64,000 bases of DNA from Halomonas sp. I5-271120 (GTDB lineage: Bacteria > Pseudomonadota > Gammaproteobacteria > Pseudomonadales > Halomonadaceae), in NCBI RefSeq assembly GCF_030553075.1, contig NZ_CP130701.1, positions 310,001 through 374,000 of the forward strand, written 5' to 3'. This document shows positions 19,401 to 28,400 of this stretch, one piece after another. The notes beneath the pieces are model-generated. The model was not told where the DNA came from. It was given only the letters and a program-made list of their open reading frames with translations, and did not search any database. Every line of letters starts with the position of its first letter. The stretch's first letter is position 1. The position numbers and the translations under genes were made by a program.

Positions 19401-20468
19401 AAGAGGGACTGCGACCAGGGCCTTCAATGGCTGATCGGGAGAGAGAAATAGCCACTTGAGCGAATCGCCTTGAGACAGCAACTGCTGTCTGACCTCATCA
19501 TCCGCCAGGCAGGCCTCTAGTCGGGACAGCGACTCGGTGTTCTGCGCCTTGCGCCAGCCCACATCCCCTGCCCCATCAACGAAGGCGATGCCTTCCAGGG
19601 CGGAGAGATCACGTAGATAGCTATCTGCATCCTGTACCTGCAACGACGCTGTGGACAGGCCTTCCAATACGCTCCAACGTTCACCCATGCGCTTTAACGC
19701 CTGCTCATGGCGCTTGATGATCGCTTCGCTGGTCAGTTCGGCCACATCCGCTACATGCGACGCCTGCTCCGCTTCGACCCGGTGTTGCTGCCAGCCGACA
19801 AGCAGCCAGCCGAGCGTGCTCAGGGTGACCCCGATCACCGCTGCGGTACAGAGCCCCCGACCAAGCCTGAGTGGAAAACGCTGCCAGTGTTCTGCCGCAT
19901 AGCGCATGGCCAAGCCGAAGCATAAGTAGAAACCACTGCACAGAGGGCTGCTCATCCGCTGCAGCTCCTGCAAGGCGTCATGGCGTGTGGGTACCAGGAC
20001 CACCAGGAGGCTGGCCAAGCCTACTAGGAAGAGTCCGTTACCTACTAACTTGAAGCACCAGCGCCTGGCCTGCCCCCGCACGCCAAGCCATAGGCCGAAG
20101 GCGATCATCAAGGGAAAGATGGCGGAGGCGATCTGTAAGCTCCCCTTTCCCGCTCCGCTATCGAAGCTCACTCCCTGAGGGGAGATCCCCATGGCCTCGG
20201 CCAGCAGATACACGGCATAGAAAGCTAGCAGAGCTGACAGGCTTAAGCGCCACCTCCGGTGATGCTGGATCAACGCCAGGAGGCCAAGCCCGGCCAGCAG
20301 CCCTGAGACAGCACTGCCCGGCGTGACCCGCAGGCCAGACGGCAGATGAAGGTCCAGCCCCAGTTGAGCGAAGAGTGCACCAAATACGCCCATCGCGGTG
20401 GTGCCGGCAATCAACACCACCAGCCCGGCATCCCCAGCCAAGTGTTGATGCTTGTGTGCAGAATCCAT
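16467..20468 (-). CDS. Membrane GAF-PAS-LOV-GGDEF-EAL c-di-GMP signalling protein
   Basis: A 1333-residue sensor. Residues 15-230 contain about seven membrane helices; 235-440 look periplasmic and end in another helix (445-468). A GAF-like domain spans about 490-645, PAS 655-770, a LOV-type PAS 778-892, GGDEF 900-1065 and EAL 1080-1320. The LOV motif GRNCRFLQG has Cys825, and NYRK and FWN flavin contacts are present; the usual Gln of IGVQ is Val888. The cyclase site GGDEF (984-988) and product-inhibition site RAGD (975-978) are intact, as are EAL (1112-1114) and DDFGTG, so both c-di-GMP synthesis and hydrolysis are possible. It probably links blue light to motile/sessile choice, by inference. 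Confidence 0.9.
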   Translation of the reverse strand: MDSAHKHQHLAGDAGLVVLIAGTTAMGVFGALFAQLGLDLHLPSGLRVTPGSAVSGLLAGLGLLALIQHHRRWRLSLSALLAFYAVYLLAEAMGISPQGVSFDSGAGKGSLQIASAIFPLMIAFGLWLGVRGQARRWCFKLVGNGLFLVGLASLLVVLVPTRHDALQELQRMSSPLCSGFYLCFGLAMRYAAEHWQRFPLRLGRGLCTAAVIGVTLSTLGWLLVGWQQHRVEAEQASHVADVAELTSEAIIKRHEQALKRMGERWSVLEGLSTASLQVQDADSYLRDLSALEGIAFVDGAGDVGWRKAQNTESLSRLEACLADDEVRQQLLSQGDSLKWLFLSPDQPLKALVAVPLPSPAAGRLVAQIDLNMLLLREMRPELGDYVLHVEQDDRLLGEPVALDHAHDDSEQALQPLAERFIDFPGASPLRLAIFGGPPGPWSASSLLSTGVGAGSLILSYLLAFSIGVMRLSQGRARQLDHANRQLQYQYRAQALIAGETSQDKSLEAVCRMLERQVPGAFCTIMLCDDTQTYFHDGIGPSLPSKYLQALTGVKIGPEVGACGSAAYSRKLVICEDLATDPRWEGYQDLVKHYELAACWSFPVISSRGQVLATVALYHSEPGAPDNEERQLASKAVDLVALAIERHRDRQALVESEQRYRSLFTHHPDAVFSLDMEGLFLSLNPQVAEITGLPASEMLGKHFSQFVETGDIPQGQALLEIARTGRALRYELQNRDVRGTLHELDVTTIPIMMGDRVTGVFGIAKDITALKNDETRLRILERSVEASVHGVLIVDANQTDMPIIFANHAFSRISGYSNAEIKGRNCRFLQGHETDPQTVQEIRQGLDDQRDVQVTLCNYRKNGERFWNDLHISPVRDEHGAVSHFIGVVNDVTQRIADQAALTHQASHDVLTDAYNRAKFEERLKHHAEIAQRRNELLVVFFIDLDDFKPINDTHGHAMGDRLLVAVAERLATELRAGDTLGRFGGDEFLVLLPNLEQEHQAQKVVDRLLAALTRPYKVDDHVFRLSASIGMASSREMSLQHPEQLIMWADSAMYAAKKQGGNTALWYRHHFNMGLSKRVELRKDIQEAIEKDEFSLHYQPLMSYDGDVLGFEALIRWQHPTKGQISPGNFIPVAEITGQIIPISEWVLAQVCQDLPQLQELGARGCRVAVNLSPMQFQRPTFLSQLEQRLEESHIPPHWLELEVTEGVLMEDKEVTISILHALRELGVGVAIDDFGTGFSSLSYLKQLPVSKVKIDRSFIRDLAVDGNDRAIVQSIISMAKHMELQVVAEGVETEDQLQCLADDGCEIFQGFLLAKPMPLEQLEQFLARTPEF

Positions 20469-20769
20469 CAGAGGTCATCCCTTACTGAAGTACCATCAGG
20501 AGGAAGTTAATACTTTTTCCTTATAACTCAGATGCTTAAAAAACAAGAGCAGCTACATATTTTCACTACACTGTACACACAATTTTTTCCTACACACTCA
20601 ACAATCAATAGGCGAGTTGGCTGACAAGGTAAGAAATACATGCATTGAAAGACTTAGAAGCATCGCGCAGCGATTCCATTTCTCACGTCAGATGATCGCA
20701 TTACGGATGATGGGTAGGAAAGAGTGGCATATGCTGCTTAAGCATTAGTTTTCTACGAGGACCACACAC
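20469..20769. other. AT-rich divergent intergenic region
   Basis: About 300 bases of lower GC content than their surroundings separate the LOV protein gene from a decayed rightward gene. They should contain the promoter of the LOV gene. I see no clear operator, RNA or small gene. Confidence 0.5.
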
Positions 20770-21598
20770 GTGGAGTTACACAGCCTGTGGCAGTCGCTGA
20801 CGTATCCAAAACGCATGGCGAAATCGTTGGCAAATAACCACAGCATCCAGTGCGCCATCATCATGCTGCTATTGTGCCTTGGCGCAGGAATCGTATATGC
20901 CACTGGTGGGACGGCTTACGCCTATCTTTATTATTGCTGATCCCCATATTGGTTGCCGCCTCATGATATGCCCTGCCTGGTAGCCTTATCACAGCACTTG
21001 TCGCCAGCATATTGATGGCTTTTATGCCTCAAGACGCCAACCGTGGCATCGATCAGGAAAGCGCCAACTATTTGCTCCGTATGGCGCTGTATATGCTGCT
21101 GGGTGGCGTTGCCGATTGGCTGTCTCATTCCCGTCGTCAAGCGCTCGTCGCCCATCGCTACGTGGCCCACAGCGATGACCAATCTGGCCTCGCTAACCAG
21201 GTCGCACTCAATGAGGGTCTTCACAAGCGACACTCACAGCCCAAATGACTGGTGTGGTCAAGGTAAAGATCACTGACATGTCAGACGTCATCGAAGCCTT
21301 GGGCTTAGAAGCTGCCGATGAGCTTCTCTTCGAGATGAGCCAAAAGCTTAGTCGGGCGATTAGTGGTAACCACCAAGCCTACCGCATCACCCCAGATGAG
21401 CTGGCTCTGATCGTGCCAGACCTCGAACCACATGATCTCGACACAATCAGTCAGCAATTGCTGGAGGCTGGGGAGGAAACCCCATCCATTCAGCAGATGC
21501 CTGTCCGTATCCAGCTGGCACTTGGCAGCGCCATTACCGACATCAACAACAAGATAATGCCAGTCAAGCTGCTACGAGAACCGCACGTTGCAATTTGA
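20770..21598 (+). pseudogene. Decayed membrane diguanylate-cyclase-type gene
   Basis: Three pieces in different frames read as one ancestral protein. From a GTG at 20770 comes a membrane-segment N-terminus ending at a stop at 20940; the adjacent frame continues with hydrophobic LLLLIPILVAAS and ASILMAFMPQD, typical of a sensor's last helices, then a D..SGLANQVAL segment resembling the start of GGDEF domains (DxLTGLxNRxxL), ending at 21248. A third frame (21245-21598) continues with a GGDEF-like fold but with the GGDEF signature unrecognisable and no EAL domain. At least two frameshifts and one internal stop make it non-functional. It is next to and divergent from the intact LOV-GGDEF-EAL gene. 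Confidence 0.7.
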
Positions 21599-21769
21599 AA
21601 TCCATCCAACGACGGCAGGGGAGCACACATTGAACGCAGCATGTCGTGACCAAACAGACTTGGCGGCATCATTGATCACGCTCACCTTCCGCAAAATGCC
21701 TGACGCGATTCCCGGTGGCAACCTGCGGCTTACATACCACTCAAGCCCGTCGTTTTGGCCGACGCCCAT

Positions 21770-22444
21770 TCACGAGATCACCTCCCCCGCCTCAATCAAT
21801 GTCAGGCGGCCGGTCAAGAAGGCACCGGTGTCGATATAGTGGACATTGCCAAGGCTGGTTGGGGTGCCGACGATGGAGTGCCCCACTACTACAGCATCGA
21901 TGCCATCGACGGTTGTCCTGTCACCTTCCTTGATGCGCGAGCGACCCCAAATAAGGCGCTCGCGGCCGGAATCATTGTCTTCGAGTTCAAGCCGGGACCT
22001 GTCAGCGGGCGGTTCAGCATGCACGATGCCTATACGCTTGCCGGCAACGCTTAGCTCTCTTGCGTAGGGTAGATGGCGCATGGCATCGCTGAGCACCATC
22101 TTCACTTCCTTGACGCTCCCTCTCTGCACCCAGGTGCCGCCATTGGCCATCCACAATTCATGCTTGTGCCATTCATCGCCGACGGTGTTGAACAAAGCTT
22201 TGTAGGCCAGCATCTCGTGATTGCCTCGCACTCCGAAGAACCAGGGCTTGAACGGCAAAGACAGGCAGTCGAACGATTGTGCGCCGCGATCGATCAGGTC
22301 GCCCACGCTGAAAAGGCGATCCCGAGCCCTATCGAAATCGACGCTGGCCATGGCTTTCATCAGCAGGTCGTACTGGCCATGAATGTCGCCGACCAGGAAG
22401 TCGCGGCCTTGCGTATTGGCGGCATGCTGCACAAAAAAGGTCAC
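21770..22444 (-). CDS. PrpA/lambda-type serine/threonine protein phosphatase
   Basis: A 224-residue single-domain PPP phosphatase with GDIHG, GDLIDRG and GNHE metal-binding motifs and later VHAEPP and VVGHS histidine motifs. This set and length fit the bacterial PrpA/PrpB and phage lambda phosphatase group, which dephosphorylate proteins. I choose GTG 22444 because AAGGAG lies eight bases before it; an in-frame GTG at 22471 would add nine residues without an evident ribosome site. It is isolated, beside the decayed cyclase gene. Confidence 0.87.
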   Translation of the reverse strand: MTFFVQHAANTQGRDFLVGDIHGQYDLLMKAMASVDFDRARDRLFSVGDLIDRGAQSFDCLSLPFKPWFFGVRGNHEMLAYKALFNTVGDEWHKHELWMANGGTWVQRGSVKEVKMVLSDAMRHLPYARELSVAGKRIGIVHAEPPADRSRLELEDNDSGRERLIWGRSRIKEGDRTTVDGIDAVVVGHSIVGTPTSLGNVHYIDTGAFLTGRLTLIEAGEVIS

Positions 22445-22820
22445 GGCTACGGCTCCTTCTGATCTGCCCACATCGGCTACCGGGCAAGGATGGCGCTATC
22501 CAACGCCCACCTCTAGCGGGTAGCACCAAAGATCGAGAGTAGATTCGTCATCAGGTAGCGCCAGCCATGCGGGGGTAACCTGCGCCCTCTGCTGCTCCTG
22601 CTCCTGCTCCTGCTTCTGCTTCTCTACTATAGTGCCGCCCGGCCATGGTAAAGTGCGGGCAGACTTGGGCGCTGGCGGCAAAGTCCTGCCTATATGACTG
22701 AATAGAGCAGCAAGTGACAGACAGAGATAGCCCACCAACAGGGGTCGCTGAGTGCTCTATACCCGCTACACAGTCGCTCAGTTCCTGAATGTCTTTTCCT
22801 TCTACCTGTGAGCCGATCAC
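22445..22820. other. Intergenic region with short CTCCTG repeat
   Basis: This 376-base gap has a simple-sequence tract at about 22588-22623 made of repeated CTGCTC/CTCCTG words. The tract falls in weak minus-strand reading frames giving Gln/Glu-rich peptides, but none has a credible start and ribosome site. No gene is called. Confidence 0.5.
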
Positions 22821-23201
22821 ATGGCTACCTTTCTGCTGATCTTTGCTGTTTGCTTCCTGGTCATCGGCAGTATGGTCGGTGTCATGATGCTGTCGCGCAC
22901 GCCGCGCTACCGTACAGAGGCTCATGATCTGCTGACGCTATTCGACAAAGCGCTCACCGGCAGCCTCAGCGAGACAGAATGGCATACCGTCATTGGCTAC
23001 CCAGTGCGTCATGATGAATTCCTCGAGGGCGTTCGCCGCCGCGCGCAGCACCTGATGGATGAGCACGGCCGCCCCTGGCAGGCCGCTCAGGGTGGGTCGC
23101 TGTTCTCCCGCAGCGGGCGTGACGATCTTCAGGCGCTGCGTGACCACCTCGCTTCCAGAACGGCGCTACGAGAGGCACGAGAGCGACCACAGTCAGACTA
23201 A
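22821..23201 (+). CDS. Membrane-anchored hypothetical protein
   Basis: I do not recognise the family. The 126-residue product has one N-terminal membrane helix (about residues 3-24, then MMLSRTPRYR), so the rest is probably cytoplasmic. The soluble part is helical and charged, with LLTLFDKALTGSLSETEW and a C-terminal HLASRTALREARERP segment. No catalytic motif is evident. It precedes the AraC-type regulator by about 75 bp on the same strand. Confidence 0.7.
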   Translation: MATFLLIFAVCFLVIGSMVGVMMLSRTPRYRTEAHDLLTLFDKALTGSLSETEWHTVIGYPVRHDEFLEGVRRRAQHLMDEHGRPWQAAQGGSLFSRSGRDDLQALRDHLASRTALREARERPQSD

Positions 23202-23275
23202 GGCCGCTGTCTTTCGATTTGCATCGGCGTACAATGGCCGCCTATCTGGTTTAATGTGCCGGGAGTGCCAAACCG

Positions 23276-24076
23276 ATGCCCAGCGCCCTTCATCTTTTCC
23301 CGCTCGATACCATTACCAAGCACCATGATCATGACTATCATCAGATCGTGATCGGGGTGGATGGTAATGCCGAGTTCGAGATCGAAGGTCTGGGCGGTTC
23401 GATTGCCCCTCTCTCGGGATGCATCGTTCCGGCCAATCACGTGCATTACTACGAAGGGGTGGGGATCAATCGCCATCTCATCATGAACCTGCCATCCGAC
23501 GCTTTCCCCCTGGCAGGCCAGCACCATGAGTTCGCGCGGCTGTTCGACGCGCCACTGTTCTTCTCGTTAGATGCATCGCTCACCCGCTATCTCGACTTCC
23601 TGGTACAAGAACTCAGCCACATGATGGACGGAGCGCCACAGCAGCTGGTGCATCACGAACTGATGGCGACCACCTTTCTGTCCTGCCTTAACGTGCGCCT
23701 GCAGCCCGCTCAAGAACTGTCCAACGGGCAACAGCGCATCAACTTGGCCTCGTTGGATCGCTATATTCAGCAACACCTTTCAAAACGACTCAGCGTCGCT
23801 GATCTGGCACGTCATGCCTGTCTGAGCGAGGCCCATTTCACTGACTGCTTCCGCCAACAGGCGGGCGTAACGCCTTATCAATATCTGCTGACCAAGCGCC
23901 TGCGTACGGCCCAGCATCTACTCCTTTCAACGCGCCTCCCCTTGTCGGAAATTGCTGATCAGACTGGCTTTTCTTCGCAAAGCTCGCTGTCACATGCCTT
24001 CCGCCGCAGCTTCGGTCACCCTCCCAGCGCCTTGCGTCGGCCTACACAGCCAACCATTCTTAATAACGCTCCTTAA
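23276..24076 (+). CDS. AraC-family regulator, probable activator of proline catabolism
   Basis: A 266-residue regulator with a cupin-like N-terminal sensor (HDHDYHQIVIGVDG, about residues 17-90) and a C-terminal pair of helix-turn-helix motifs (about 165-262: KRLSVADLARHACLSEAHFT, then LSEIADQTGFSSQSSLSHAF). In Pseudomonas aeruginosa an AraC-type protein, PruR, activates putA from a neighbouring gene, and the position here matches. The assignment to proline is from context. An IS element now separates it from putA. Confidence 0.85.
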   Translation: MPSALHLFPLDTITKHHDHDYHQIVIGVDGNAEFEIEGLGGSIAPLSGCIVPANHVHYYEGVGINRHLIMNLPSDAFPLAGQHHEFARLFDAPLFFSLDASLTRYLDFLVQELSHMMDGAPQQLVHHELMATTFLSCLNVRLQPAQELSNGQQRINLASLDRYIQQHLSKRLSVADLARHACLSEAHFTDCFRQQAGVTPYQYLLTKRLRTAQHLLLSTRLPLSEIADQTGFSSQSSLSHAFRRSFGHPPSALRRPTQPTILNNAP

Positions 24077-24337
24077 GACGTAACCAAAAAGTCTAAATAT
24101 CGACTTACTCTCGCAACCTTTCCCGCTTTTTGACAAATCAAGCCGGGAAATTCGCAAGACGCAAGCCGCGCGCATCACTACATTCATCCAGTCATGAAAC
24201 GACCACGGGCAGTTCGCGCCTGCCCTGACGTTTCCTGGGCCACGCTTCACCAGCCGGGTTCCTGCCACCTTCGCAGGCCACTGACGTCATGTCGGCAATG
24301 TCGCCCGGTCACGCATTGTCATGGGGTATTCATAAAT
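24077..24337. promoter_or_regulatory. Remnant of original putA control region
   Basis: These 261 bases follow the AraC-type gene and, before the IS arrived, would have run directly into putA. They contain no gene and end in an AT-rich TATTCATAAAT that could have been a -10 element. The native putA promoter most likely lies here, now about 1.1 kb from the gene. Confidence 0.45.
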
Positions 24338-24343
24338 GCTAGA
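24338..24343. repeat. Target-site duplication, left copy
   Basis: GCTAGA immediately left of the IS. The same six bases follow the right end at 25420-25425. It matches the NCTAGN target known for IS481. Confidence 0.9.
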
Positions 24344-25419
24344 TGTCGGGTCCCCGATGATCGAATCGCCTATAGAAGTTATCCTCTGCTAGCCGCCAGA
24401 GAGCTTCTTCAGCAATTCATTCGGGAGCAGGTTCATGGACATCAAGCTGCATAAACAAGCGACCACGACACCGAAGATCCGTGCCGAGATCCAGGCAGCC
24501 CCCACCAGCATCACGGATAGCGAGTTGGCCCGCCAATATGGCGTCGCCACCGCGACCATCCGGCGCTGGCGGAACCGTGACGATGTCCACGATCGATCTC
24601 ACACGCGGCACAACCTGCTGGCCACGCTCACGCCCGAGCAAGAGGAGGTGCTGATCGCCGCTCGCGAATTCCTTCGCCTCGGTCTGGATGATCTCCTGGT
24701 CGTGGCACGTGAATTCCTGAATCCTCGCTTGTCCCGCTCCGGGCTGCATCGCATGCTCAAGCGGCGCGAGGTGCCGACATTGGCGAAACTGGCTCGGCAG
24801 GACGCCGGCGGTGATGAGAAGCCCCGGCACAAGCCCTTCAAGGACTATGAGCCGGGTTTCGTGCACATCGACATTAAACACCTGCCTCAGATGCCTGACG
24901 AGCAGCAGAAACGCTACTTGTACGTCGCCATCGACCGTGCCACGCGCTGGGTCTATTTGGAGATCAAGCGCAGTCAGTCAGCGAAGGACGCGCGTGCGTT
25001 CATGAAGCAGTTGAAGGAGAAGGCCCCCTTCAAGATCCAGACGGTACTTACAGACAACGGAAAATCCTTTACTGATCGCTTTACTCGGGCCGGTGAGCGT
25101 AAGCCCAGCGGCAACCATGCATTCGACCAGGAGTGCCAAGCCCATAACATCGAGCATCGTCTGATCAAGCCGGGCAGGCCGCAGACGAACGGCATGGTGG
25201 AGCGCTTCAATGGTCGCATCAGCGACGTGTTGGCGACTCGGCGCTACACCTCAGGCGAAGACCTTGAGCAGACGCTGAAACGCTATATGTGGCTGTACAA
25301 TCACCACATTCCGCAGAAGGCACTGCATCATCAATCGCCGATTGAGGTGATGAAGGTATGGCAGATCAAGCACCCTGAGTTATTTACCAAGCGGGTGGTT
25401 AATCACACGGGACCCGACA
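24344..25419 (+). mobile_element. IS481-family insertion sequence
   Basis: A complete 1076-bp element. The left end is TGTCGGGTCCC and the right end GGGACCCGACA, an 11-bp perfect terminal inverted repeat, flanked by six-base direct repeats GCTAGA. It carries one transposase gene. It is inserted 16 bp before the putA start codon. Perfect ends and intact duplications suggest it could still be mobile. Confidence 0.93.
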
Positions 25420-25424
25420 GCTAG
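24435..25424 (+). CDS. IS481-family transposase
   Basis: A 329-residue DDE transposase. Residues 25-60 form a helix-turn-helix (DSELARQYGVATATIRRWRN), and the RNase H-fold integrase core has its acidic residues in FVHIDIKHL, VLTDNGKSF and NGMVERFNGR. The intact frame suggests activity. Its stop codon TAG lies outside the IS proper, in the duplicated target GCTAGA at 25420-25425, so the element borrows its stop from the host site. A GGGAG/AGGTT region precedes the ATG. Confidence 0.93.
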   Translation: MDIKLHKQATTTPKIRAEIQAAPTSITDSELARQYGVATATIRRWRNRDDVHDRSHTRHNLLATLTPEQEEVLIAAREFLRLGLDDLLVVAREFLNPRLSRSGLHRMLKRREVPTLAKLARQDAGGDEKPRHKPFKDYEPGFVHIDIKHLPQMPDEQQKRYLYVAIDRATRWVYLEIKRSQSAKDARAFMKQLKEKAPFKIQTVLTDNGKSFTDRFTRAGERKPSGNHAFDQECQAHNIEHRLIKPGRPQTNGMVERFNGRISDVLATRRYTSGEDLEQTLKRYMWLYNHHIPQKALHHQSPIEVMKVWQIKHPELFTKRVVNHTGPDS

Positions 25425-25425
25425 A
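25420..25425. repeat. Target-site duplication, right copy
   Basis: Second copy of GCTAGA, directly after the right terminal repeat. It supplies the TAG stop of the transposase frame. Confidence 0.9.
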
Positions 25426-25435
25426 CGCTAATAAC

Positions 25436-28400
25436 ATGCTGGATAGCACCATTTGGAAGCAGGACCTGGATACGCTGTTCGCCCGCATCAGCGATCATTA
25501 CGTGGTGGATGAAGAAACCTTCGTAGGTGAACTCGTCGACTTCCTGTCCGCCGACGAAGCAGAATTCAAGCGGACAGCGAACCAGGCAGCCGAGCTGGTA
25601 CGCGAAGTCCGGGAAATGGATACAGCAGTCGATTCCATCGATGAACTGCTCCAACAGTACAGCCTTGATACCAATGAAGGCCTGATGTTGATGTGCCTCG
25701 CCGAGGCCATGCTGCGCATTCCGGATAAAGCCACTGCAGACGCCCTGATCGAAGACAAGCTTGGTCCGGCAGACTGGAAGGCCCACGTCGGCAAGAGTGA
25801 GTCGTGGTTCGTCAATGCGTCTACCTGGGGCCTTTTGATGACTGGTCGCGTCATCAACCTGGACAAGCCCAAGGAAGGCAAGCCCGCCCACTTCATCAAT
25901 AAGCTCGTCAATCGCATGGGTGAGCCGGTCATTCGTCGCGCCATGTATGAAGCGATGAAGATCATGGGCAAGCAGTTCGTGCTCGGCCGCGACATCGAAG
26001 AGGCACTCAAGCGCTCCAAGCCGCTATTCGATAAAGGCTACACCTACTCCTACGACATGCTCGGTGAAGCGGCTCGAACCCGCGCGGACGCCAAACGCTA
26101 TTTCGATTCCTATGCCGACGCCATCAAGAGCGTGGGCAAGACCAGCAAGAGCCTGTCGTCCAAGACGCCGTCACCGTCGATCTCCATCAAGCTCTCGGCC
26201 CTGCATCCGCGCTATGAATTCGGGCGTCGCGAGCAGGTCCTCGAAGAGCTGGTCGGCACCGTGCGTGAGCTGGCGGCCATGGCGCGCGAGCGCGATGTGG
26301 CCATGACCATCGATGCTGAAGAAGTCGATCGCCTCGAGTTGTCGCTGGAAGTCTTCCGTGCCGTCTATGAAAGCGACACCTGCCGTGGCTGGGGCCACTT
26401 CGGTTTGGTCGTGCAGGCTTACGCCAAGCGCGCCCTGCCGGTGCTGCATTACATCAATCGCCTGGCCGACCAGCAGGGCGACGAGATCCCGATGCGCCTG
26501 GTCAAGGGCGCTTACTGGGATACCGAAGTCAAGGAGTGCCAGCAGATCGGCGTCGACGGCTATCCGGTCTATACCCGCAAGGCCAGCACTGACGTTGCCT
26601 ATCTGGTCTGTGCCAGCTTCCTGCTGTCGGAAAGCACCCGCGGGCGTATCTTCCCGCAGTTCGCGACGCACAACGCGCACACCATCAGCACCATTCTTGA
26701 ACTGGCCAACGAAGCAAGTCGGCCCTTCGAGTTCCAGCGCCTGCACGGCATGGGCGAGGCCCTGTACGACGCGGCGCTCAAGCGTGCACCGCAAGGCACT
26801 TACTGCCGTATCTATGCGCCGGTAGGGGCGCACAAGGATCTACTGCCGTATCTGGTTCGCCGCCTGCTCGAGAACGGGGCCAACTCCTCCTTCGTTCACC
26901 AGTTGGTGGACCCGCGTGTCCCGGTCGAATCGCTTTGCGTGCACCCGGTAGAGACGCTCAAGCAGTACAAGACCTACGCCAACAACCGGATTCCTTTGCC
27001 CAAGGATATCTATGGCCCTAACCGCGTGAACTCGAAGGGAGTGAACTTGAACATCAACAGCCAGTACCAGCCGCTCATGGATGAGATGGCGAAATTCATG
27101 GACAAGGAGTACAACGCTAAACCGCTGCTGGCCTTCGATGTTGCCGATGACGGCAGTGCTCGCCATGATGTCCTCTGCCCGTTCGACCGCAAGGTCAAAG
27201 TGGGCAGCGTGCAGTGGACCAGCAAGGACCAGGCGTCCAAGGCCGTGGATGCCGCCTGGGCTGCCTTCCCGCGTTGGGAGAACACTCCGGTTGCCGAGCG
27301 TGCCGCCATCATCCGCCGCCTGGGCGACCTGATGGAAGAGAACCTCGCCGAGCTGATGGCCCTGTGCTCGCGCGAAGGTGGCAAGCTGCTGACCGATGGC
27401 GTCGACGAGATCCGCGAGGCGGTTGACTTCTGCCGCTACTATGCGACCCGCGCCGAAGAGCTGTTCGGTAACGCCACCACTCTGCCGGGCCCCACCGGCG
27501 AGTCCAACGAGCTGATGCTGTCCGGCAAGGGCGTGTTTGCCGCGATCAGCCCCTGGAACTTCCCGATCGCCATCTTCTGCGGTCAGGTCGTGGCAGCGGC
27601 CGTTGCCGGCAACCCGGTACTGGCCAAGCCGGCCGAACAGACCTCACTGGCGGCCAACCGCATTATCGAACTGCTCTATGAAGCGGGCATGCCGCGCGAC
27701 GTCGTACAGCTGCTGCCGGGCGATGGCCCCACCGTGGGCAGCGTGCTCAGCGGTGATCCGCGCATCACTGGCGTGGTCTTCACCGGCGGCACCGACACCG
27801 CTCAGATCATCAACCGCGCACTGGCCGCCCGTGAAGGCGCCGCCCTGCCGACACTGATCGCCGAGACTGGCGGCATGAACGCCATGATCGTCGACTCGAC
27901 CGCCCTGCCCGAGCAGGTCGTGGCCGATGTCGTGCAGTCCGCGTTCCAGAGTGCCGGTCAGCGCTGCTCCGCACTGCGCGTGCTTTACCTCCAGGAAGAC
28001 GTGGCCGACCGGGTCATCGAGATCCTCAAGGGCGCGATGGACGAGCTGCATGTGGGCGATCCGCGCAACCTGGGTACCGATGTGGGCCCGGTGATCGACG
28101 AGGACGCGCGCAAGGGCCTGATGGCTCACATCGAGAAACTCAAGGGCGAAGGCCGTCTGGTCGCCGAAACCAAACTCGACCCGGTGCACACCGCCGAGGG
28201 CACCTTCGTCGCCCCGGTCGCCTTCGAGATCGACAGCATCGACGCCCTGGAGCGCGAGCAATTCGGCCCGATTCTGCATATCGTTCGCTACAAGGCCAGC
28301 GAGATCGATAAGGTGGTCCAATCCATCAACGATCGCCGCTACGGTCTGACCTTCGGCGTGCATAGCCGCAACGAATCCTTCGCCGAAGAAATCGCGCAAA

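Noticed and set aside
21588..21839. Plus-strand frame following the broken cyclase gene
   Set aside because: No EAL or other domain similarity and it overlaps the certain phosphatase gene on the other strand.
22551..22925. Minus-strand frames through the CTCCTG repeat
   Set aside because: Low-complexity Ala/Gly/Glu or Gln/Glu peptides with no credible start; overlaps a plausible plus-strand gene.
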